DNA of 11,072 nucleotides from Clostridia bacterium. Lineage in GTDB: Bacteria > Bacillota > Clostridia > Christensenellales > Borkfalkiaceae. Shown in pieces: positions 1 to 5,700 of this stretch. The DNA is taken from positions 1 through 11,072 of the forward strand of contig JAJPXK010000107.1 of assembly GCA_021205485.1 (NCBI GenBank). Direction: 5' to 3'. A program made the position numbers and the translations under genes. The first letter of the stretch is position 1. Every line of letters starts with the position of its first letter. The notes beneath the pieces were generated by a model. The model was given only the letters and a program-made list of their open reading frames with translations, did not search any database and had not been told where the DNA came from.

Positions 1-101
1 AATTTAATCTATATTATATTTAAACCACGAAAGCGGCCCCGCCATATATAGTTTGCATAAACACATTGTCAAAAGTATGTATACGCCCTGACAAGCTTGT
101 T

Positions 102-144
102 GGCGGAGGGGTAAATACCTCAATATGTATTTTTTGAGGCCGCC
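102..144. other. Nested hairpin in gene-free left edge
   Basis: An outer stem pairs GGCGG (102-106) with CCGCC (140-144). An inner stem pairs CCTCAA (118-123) with TTGAGG (134-139). A smaller palindrome, ACAAGCTTGT, sits just upstream at 91-100. I find no coding region in 1-403 on either strand; the only open frame is a minus-strand one that runs through these hairpins. Function is unknown: it could be the 5' structure of a short RNA or leader, or another repeat remnant. It matches no riboswitch consensus I know. Confidence 0.45.
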
Positions 145-153
145 GTAAACAAC

Positions 154-159
154 TATAAT
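154..159 (+). promoter_or_regulatory. Candidate -10 hexamer upstream of terminator
   Basis: A perfect TATAAT lies 42 bp before the terminator hairpin at 201-253. No good -35 is present at 17 bp (TTTTTG at 131-136), so the call is weak. If used, transcription would start near 166 and give an RNA of about 90 nt ending at the terminator, or a longer leader for the gene at 404 after read-through. Confidence 0.2.
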
Positions 160-200
160 GTGACTAACCACAATCATTCCCGATCTCATATAACAGTACA

Positions 201-253
201 ATGACGTGCCTTCCCCGCTGCAACAGCGGCGGGGGTACGGCATTGTCATTTTT
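201..253 (+). terminator. Intrinsic terminator or attenuator
   Basis: A long GC-rich hairpin is followed by five T residues (249-253). The apical stem CCCCGCTGC (213-221) pairs with GCGGCGGGG (226-234) around an AACA loop, with one G-T wobble. The basal stem pairs ATGACGTGCC (201-210) with 239-249, with one bulged T and one wobble. It may end a gene left of the window, but no coding region lies in the 200 bp before it. A short RNA or a leader attenuator for the gene at 404 is therefore also possible. Confidence 0.75.
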
Positions 254-266
254 AAGGGATGAGGAG

Positions 267-347
267 AGAATGACAGTAAAAACCCCTCAGACGGCTAACG
301 CCGCCAGCTCTACTGTGTATGCTGCACTACCTTAATAGGGGAGCCTT
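267..347. repeat. Mosaic of dispersed-repeat modules upstream of gene 1
   Basis: Three modules recur elsewhere in the window. AGAATGACAG (267-276) is repeated at 2324-2333. A CTCA..GCTAACGC..GCCAGCT module (286-309), with stem CGGC/GCCG around a TAAC loop, recurs at about 8072-8099. AATAGGGGAGCCTT (334-347) recurs exactly at 2349-2362, and both copies are followed by GACGG. The order matches the 2324-2370 region except that the TAAC-loop module replaces the left arm of the palindrome. These look like fragments of a repeat family, not genes. Confidence 0.6.
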
Positions 348-403
348 GACGGTATTAAGTAAAACACCAACAAAAGAGAACAGAGTAAAGAGTAAAAAAG
401 AGA

Positions 404-2083
404 ATGGAAAAGAAAGACGTTAAAAAGGGAATTTTAAATTTAGGCAAAAAATTCATATTCCTTTTGGTCATCGTGGCGATAATAACGGTCGGCGCGACTT
501 TTGCTCGTTACACAACTTCTCAAACCGGCAGCGCCACGTCTACGATAAGTTATTTCGGCTGTTCTTACACCATAGACGAGATTTCCTCTTACGCTTTCAC
601 CAACGCAACCTGGCCTACACCACAATCGGGCGAGTCTGGCTTCAATACCCCGCAGAGCATAAAATTTACCGCCAACAACTATACCACAGACGACAGCGGA
701 GCAAAAACAGTAACCGACGTAGACGTGCAGTCGGTATTCCGTTTTACTTTGCCGTACGCGCTGTTAAGCGACATAGCAATTCAGCTCGTTCAGGTAGACG
801 GCAGCGGCGTAGAAACTGCGATAACCCCTCAGTACGATATACCGGCATTGATAGCAGATTTATCGGGCAGTTACGATACTTCCGATACAAATTATAAAAA
901 AATAACCAACGGCATTACCGAACGCACTCTTACAATTTCAAAATCCACCGATACGGGCGGCAATTTAACTTCGCTTTCGGCGACTTATACCGATTCTATA
1001 ACATATTCAGGCGGAACTACCGAGGATTTTACCACAACGGTAGAGCTTACAAAAACCTCTGCGGTGGACAATGTTAAATTCGGCTACACCAGGTCGAGGA
1101 CGGAAGACTATACGGCGGATACCTCCAAGGAGTTTTACGCCCCCGAGCTTATGGTTGAATGTTCTACTGCAGACAGCAGTTTGCAGACGCTTATGACCGA
1201 ATGGTATATAGATATTACCGTTCCGTCAATGTATTTGGAGACGGGCGACGAGCAGTCGGCCACGTTTATGTTCTATTTTACGCCGCTCACCAAGCAGGAC
1301 TATGACGCAAGCTACGATTATACAAGCAACGCTATGTATTACGGCGGTAGCACAAATGTTAGTAATCATGCGGGAAGTATTCAGCTTGCCGTTGGCAGCG
1401 CCGCATATACATTTTCAAATTTAACGGTTGAAAGTATAAGCTTTAACGTAAACGACGTAAATATTTATTCTTCGGCGGATTGCAACGATGCTTCGCCGTC
1501 TACGGCGACGGTGAGGGTGGTAAGGTCGGGTTCAACAGGCAGTTTTACCTATGACTATTATTACTATGATTCCGATTCGCAAAGCTACACGGCGTTTACT
1601 CTATCAAGCGGCGATGTATATTCGGCAACAGTAACAAAAACCGACGGCAGTATAACAACTACCAATACATACTACATCAACACGGCGGAAGCGGTAAACG
1701 CGGGTACGTCTTATACTTATACTGATAGTAGCTGCACCACAGGTGAAACTGCTGCTACCGTAAAGGTTATAAAGACGAGTTCGGGCTACGATTATTACGT
1801 GTACGATTCCTCGGCAGAAAGTTTTGTACAGTTTACTCTATATAGCGGCAATGTATATTCAGGAACTATTAACGGCGGCACTGTTTATATAAACCTTGAT
1901 GAGGCCAATCTTGCGGCGATAATCAGCGGTTGCACAGCCAATATTAACGACCCTACAAGAAGTTACGACGGCATGGCCGTGTATTCGATATACGACACGG
2001 CTGACGGCTCAAGCGAAGTCGCCTCGATATACTACAACACGTACGCGCAGGTGTACTTTGTACAGATGTCAGAAAGCTCTTAA
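404..2083 (+). CDS. Secreted TasA/SipW-substrate-like surface protein with C-terminal repeats
   Basis: Function not recognised; 559 residues. A Lys-rich start (residues 3-16) is followed by a hydrophobic segment (about 17-34) ending GATFARYTTSQTGSATSTIS. This layout resembles the N-terminus of TasA/CalY-type substrates of SipW-like signal peptidases, so export to the cell surface is likely. The middle (about 60-300) is Ser/Thr/Tyr-rich and predicted beta-strand, including an ITVPSMYLETGD stretch. Residues about 352-505 form two tandem repeats offset by 83: ATVRVV at 368 and ATVKVI at 451, each followed by YDYY, an FTL.SG(D/N)VYS block and YIN. A shortened third unit may follow (C510 to the end). 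There is no LPXTG motif, S-layer domain or second membrane helix. The start is chosen because it gives the complete signal segment, although the ribosome-binding site is only a weak A/G run (390-403). It may be a fibre- or matrix-type surface subunit (inference). Confidence 0.7.
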   Translation: MEKKDVKKGILNLGKKFIFLLVIVAIITVGATFARYTTSQTGSATSTISYFGCSYTIDEISSYAFTNATWPTPQSGESGFNTPQSIKFTANNYTTDDSGAKTVTDVDVQSVFRFTLPYALLSDIAIQLVQVDGSGVETAITPQYDIPALIADLSGSYDTSDTNYKKITNGITERTLTISKSTDTGGNLTSLSATYTDSITYSGGTTEDFTTTVELTKTSAVDNVKFGYTRSRTEDYTADTSKEFYAPELMVECSTADSSLQTLMTEWYIDITVPSMYLETGDEQSATFMFYFTPLTKQDYDASYDYTSNAMYYGGSTNVSNHAGSIQLAVGSAAYTFSNLTVESISFNVNDVNIYSSADCNDASPSTATVRVVRSGSTGSFTYDYYYYDSDSQSYTAFTLSSGDVYSATVTKTDGSITTTNTYYINTAEAVNAGTSYTYTDSSCTTGETAATVKVIKTSSGYDYYVYDSSAESFVQFTLYSGNVYSGTINGGTVYINLDEANLAAIISGCTANINDPTRSYDGMAVYSIYDTADGSSEVASIYYNTYAQVYFVQMSESS

Positions 2084-2170
2084 GCCGCCGCTGGCGAATA
2101 ACCTGGCTTTCCGCGAGCCGCTGACGTTATCTGCACCATATTATAGAACTTTTTATAATGCGGTGTGCAG

Positions 2171-2333
2171 AGTGTCGCTTCGCTCGCATGCGAGATTCTT
2201 CGACTGCGTGCTACGCACTCCGTTTTGCACCATATAATCTGAAACCTTTTACAATTTTTGCACCATATAATCTGAAACCTTTTACAATAAGGAGTGCAAA
2301 GTTTCGGGCTAACGCCCTCACGCAGAATGACAG
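2171..2333. repeat. Dispersed repeat apparently split by an insertion
   Basis: Positions 2171-2221 carry palindrome CTCGCATGCGAG (2183-2194) and hairpin TGCGT/ACGCA (2205-2217) inside an ATTCTTCGACTGCG-type repeat. From memory, such repeats usually run straight into CTCAGAATGACAG. Here that end (GCAGAATGACAG, 2322-2333) is about 100 bp away. The DNA between holds the 33-bp tandem repeat and a GGGC-TAAC-GCCC hairpin (2306-2317). Inverted 7-mers GCACTCC (2215-2221) and GGAGTGC (2291-2297) flank the tandem repeat. Confidence 0.5.
2223..2286. repeat. 33-bp tandem direct repeat
   Basis: Two copies are identical over 32 bp, from TTTTGCACCATATAATC through CCTTTTACAA, starting at 2223 and 2256 (period 33). 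A diverged relative, GCACCATATTATAGAAC, lies at 2133-2149, so the unit may have been amplified from neighbouring DNA. No coding function is apparent. Confidence 0.85.
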
Positions 2334-2340
2334 AAAAACG

Positions 2341-2450
2341 CTTCCCCTAATAGGGGAGCCTTAAAGACGGCCGAAAAGCAAACGTCGTCCTGAGCGAAGT
2401 CGAAGGACCTCGCCCGAACGGGCGGCCCGCATAGCGGGACGGCCGAAAAG
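2341..2450. repeat. Repeat cluster with 13-bp direct repeats
   Basis: TCCCCTA-A-TAGGGGA (2343-2357) is a perfect hairpin. GACGGCCGAAAAG occurs exactly at 2366-2378 and 2438-2450, flanking 59 bp. That inner segment holds a CCTGAGCGAAGTCGAAGGA-type dispersed repeat (2387-2408, GTCCT/AGGAC arms) and two GC hairpins: CGCCCG-AA-CGGGCG (2411-2424) and CCCGC-ATA-GCGGG (2426-2438). The flanking copies look like a target duplication or recombination junction. Confidence 0.6.
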
Positions 2451-2479
2451 TTGTTTAAAATAATAACGTTTATTATAGA
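2451..2479 (+). promoter_or_regulatory. Weak candidate promoter for the beta-helix gene
   Basis: TTGTTT (2451-2456), a 17-bp spacer and TATAGA (2474-2479) make a fair sigma-70-like match in an AT-rich gap between repeat blocks. A start near 2486 would put about 290 nt of hairpin-rich leader before the gene at 2775. The evidence is only consensus similarity. Confidence 0.25.
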
Positions 2480-2497
2480 AAATATACCACAATAGAG

Positions 2498-2720
2498 CTT
2501 TCCCCTTGAGGGGAAAGTACCCTGAAAGGGGGAATGAGGTGTTATTATAATATTTCCACCTCATCCACCGCAAGCGGTCCCCGTCTCAAAAGCGGTAAGG
2601 GCAACCGCTTTTTCGGTCACCGCAAACGCCTTTCACAATGCGTTTGCTCATCTCGGTACGCACAAACAGTGTACTACACTGTTTGTAGAACTGCATACCT
2701 CGTCCCTCAAGGGGAAGGCT
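2498..2720. repeat. Six-hairpin palindromic repeat cassette (MITE/REP-like)
   Basis: Six hairpins follow one another: CTTTCCCCT-TG-AGGGGAAAG (2498-2517); ATGAGGTG/CACCTCAT (2534-2541 and 2557-2564); ACCGC-AA-GCGGT (2567-2578); AAAAGCGGT/ACCGCTTTT (2588-2596 and 2604-2612); GCAAACGC/GCGTTTGC (2622-2629 and 2640-2647); and a 12-bp perfect stem with one unpaired base (2662-2686). The cassette ends in a degenerate palindrome, CCCTCAAGGGGAAG (2704-2717). Positions 2556-2582 match the reverse complement of 8026-8053 with a single indel, so this is a dispersed family present in both orientations. No transposase lies nearby, so mobility would have to be in trans. Confidence 0.7.
2588..2613 (+). terminator. 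Terminator-like stem-loop inside repeat cassette
   Basis: A perfect 9-bp stem, AAAAGCGGT/ACCGCTTTT, has a 7-nt loop and runs into five T residues (2609-2613). It is the best terminator-shaped structure in the gap after the gene ending at 2083, but it lies over 500 bp downstream and most of its T run is part of the stem. It may simply be a repeat hairpin. Confidence 0.3.
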
Positions 2721-2735
2721 AAAATACCACCAAAT

Positions 2736-2767
2736 ACCAACAAAACCAAAATTCTCTAAAGGAGGGG
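2736..2767 (+). promoter_or_regulatory. Leader motif and strong ribosome-binding site of gene 2
   Basis: AAAGGAGGGG (2758-2767) lies 7 nt before ATG 2775, a near-ideal Shine-Dalgarno sequence that fixes the start. The upstream ACCAACAAAA (2736-2745) is repeated exactly at 366-375 before the other surface gene. The first base of the ATG lies 29 nt (gene 1) or 30 nt (gene 2) after the motif's last base. Confidence 0.8.
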
Positions 2768-2774
2768 TATAAAA

Positions 2775-5700
2775 ATGTTAAGCAAAGTCCGTATGATTTT
2801 TATATTATTATTGACGCTTGTGCTGGCAACCTCGCTCGCGGCGATTTCCGTCACAGGGGCAAGGTATGTCTCTTACCCCTCGCCTTCAAACGAAAGCGCC
2901 CTTACGGGCGATTCTGACTATTCGCTCTCTTACCAGCTAAGGATATACAACGTAGACCAGCTTATAGCCGCCATAGCCAACGGCTATTCCAACATTATTA
3001 TAGACGAAAGCGTCGCCAATCCTCTGTTTGTCTCGGGCGAGGAGATGGAGGTTACAAGCAACCTCATCCTCGATTTAAACGGCCACGAAATACAGCGTAA
3101 CGACCGCGACCCTATGCTTAACGTTACGGCGGGCGTACAGCTTACCATAATAGATTCTTCAACCGAGCAGAACGGCTCGCTGTACAACCCCGTAGGCAGC
3201 GTTCTCAATATAGATGGCGGCGTTTTAACCACGCTTGCGGGCAATTACGAAAGCGGCCCCCGTAAAAACGAGTATTTGTCTAACTATTCAGTGAATAACT
3301 GTGTAAACAGCGGCGTAACAGGCAGCGAGGGTACTTATAAGGGCGGCGTTATATACGATGGCGAAACCATAGGTAACGTAACTTACGGCACAAGCACAAT
3401 TACCTGCCCTGTAATTTTGCCGCAGGTAGTGGAAGGGGCTACGGTAGTAGGCGGTGTTACAACCAAGAGCGCCACGGTAAACGGCAGTATATATATCGAT
3501 ACCGCCTATACAACAAACGGTTGCAATGTGGCGGCGGACACCTACCTTTACTTTGTAATGGAGGGCGCCGAAAGCCGCTATGTATCCACCGAAGGGGCGC
3601 AGTACAGCTATTCTTACTATGTTAAAGCCAGCGACGATTTAACTGAGGCTGGCGCGGGGCATTATACGTATGTAGGGACTTCATTAACCTCTGAAGACGA
3701 CATACTCGTCACCGTCTACGCGTACGAAAACGATAAATACATAGCCTCGGATGCCAGCAGCACTCTCAACATTTCCATACTCGGCAGGGAAGTCAGCAAC
3801 TTTGCGGCTATAAAAATGCAACGCGGCAGCCTCAATGTTCAGGGCGGCAGCTATTATTCTTACTTCGGCGAAGATTCTTCTTACTGCGTTTCGGCTACGG
3901 GCGGTTCGCTCAGCGTGTATAACGGCAGATTTGAAGCATTGGAAGAGGGTGTCTGCGTGCGAAGCGCGGCAGATACAACAGGCGGTTCAACGGGCTCCGT
4001 AGCCATTTACGCGGGCGAATTTTACAGCTATAAGGGCGACATGGCTCAGGTAGAAAACGGCACCGTAACCGTTACGGGCGGCGCGTTCACCAAAGACGCT
4101 TCGGCGTATACGGCCACAACCGAGGGCGAAAACAACTCCGCCATAGACCTTAAGGGCGGCACTATGACCGTTTCAGGGGCAACATTCAACCTTAACGGCT
4201 CGTATGTAAACGGCATTAAATGCCAGAACGACGAAGACTACGGCGTTGTTACCGTTTCAGATACCACAATTACATATAACGGCGGCAGTTCGTCAGCGAA
4301 TACTGCGGGCAGTTATAACGTAGGTATAGCCAACTACGGCGGTACTATAAATGTAACCGACTGCCTGTTTGACACTAAAGACAGCAACAGCACGGGCATC
4401 AAGTCAGAGGCCGATTCAAACGGCGGCACAGGCGCCGTTACGGCCAACGGCTGTTACTTTGTGTTTTCGGGTAGCGCTTCAAAAGGCATAAAAGCCGACG
4501 CAGGCGAGGTTAACATAGGCGACGCAGAAGATGTTTCAAACACAATCTGTATGTTCTATATAGATCACGTTGCCGATTGCTACGGCATTTACGCCGATAC
4601 TTCAAGCAAAGTTGAACTCAACGTCAACGCCGCTCAATTTATAATGGGCCAGGGCTATTACGACTCAGAAACTACCGCCCCGAACGCATATTCAAGCTCA
4701 AACCAGGGCACAACGGTCTTTAACAGCGCGGGCATCTATCTTGACGCGACAGCCGACAGTTCGATTAATTTAAAGCGGGCGGTGTTTATTATGGCGGGCA
4801 GCTATTCCGCAGGCGTTTATGCGGCGGAGGGCGCCGTAACACAGACCGATACAGGCAGCAGCGGCTACACTTCGGCCCTGCTTATAGGCGTAACCAGCGC
4901 ATATTATGCGGGCGACGGCCTGAACAGCCAGACTACAACCAACAACCATTACGAAACTAAGTTTAACAATAATTATTACGTAGCTTTGTACGGTTCCAAT
5001 ACGGGCGCAGCGTATGCGGCGGCTGCGGCGGCTACATATTATACAAGCGGCTCGGCGTTAAATACAATATCCAACCAGTTTGCAGGTTTAAGCACAACCA
5101 ACGCCAAGGGAAGCTACGGAATATTCTCCGAAGGCGGCGATATTACCGCGGCCAACGTATACGTCACCCTCTGTTCAACCTACGGCGCGGGCATTTATTC
5201 CTCGGGCGGCAATATTACAATATCAGACTTCCAGTGCGACGTACGCTCTACCGAGGGAACGCCAGACACCGCTTACCCCGGCGCTACGGCCACCGCCGAC
5301 GTGTCAAGCGCGGCGATAGCTTCAAACGGCGGCGCTATAGAGATTACTTCCAGCGTCATAAATACCGACGCATACGGCTTTAAGGTAGACGGCGGCTCGC
5401 TTACCTTTAATGGCGGCACCGCCTCAAACGGAACTGAGCACACGCTGTATTCTTTAAGGGCTACGGCGACGTATGTAGACGGCGGCTCTGTGACGATAGC
5501 GGAGTACGCTACGTATACATTAAACAGCAATATAGCCACACAGGCAGGCTGGACCGACCCGAGCGGAGACCTTTTAACCGACTACAAAAATTTAACCGCA
5601 GGCGCCACAAGCAACACCGACACAATCAAGCCCGACGGAATTTACGTAACAGGCGGCTCGTTCACTTCAAACGGCACGCTGAATATAACATTTTCGGGTG

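Noticed and set aside
4..249. Minus-strand 81-codon open frame at the left edge
   Set aside because: It covers the terminator and nested hairpin, has no ribosome-binding site and no protein-like pattern.
102..253. Known riboswitch (for example c-di-GMP type) before the surface gene
   Set aside because: None of the conserved core sequences of a riboswitch class I know could be found; only generic hairpins are present.
346..351. TTGACG as a -35 box for gene 1
   Set aside because: No -10-like sequence occurs 16-18 bp downstream, and the motif is part of a repeat module.
2158..2722. Three short open frames in the gap between genes 1 and 2
   Set aside because: They run through palindromes and tandem repeats, lack ribosome-binding sites, and their translations merely repeat the DNA repeats (for example a duplicated FAPYNLKPFTI).
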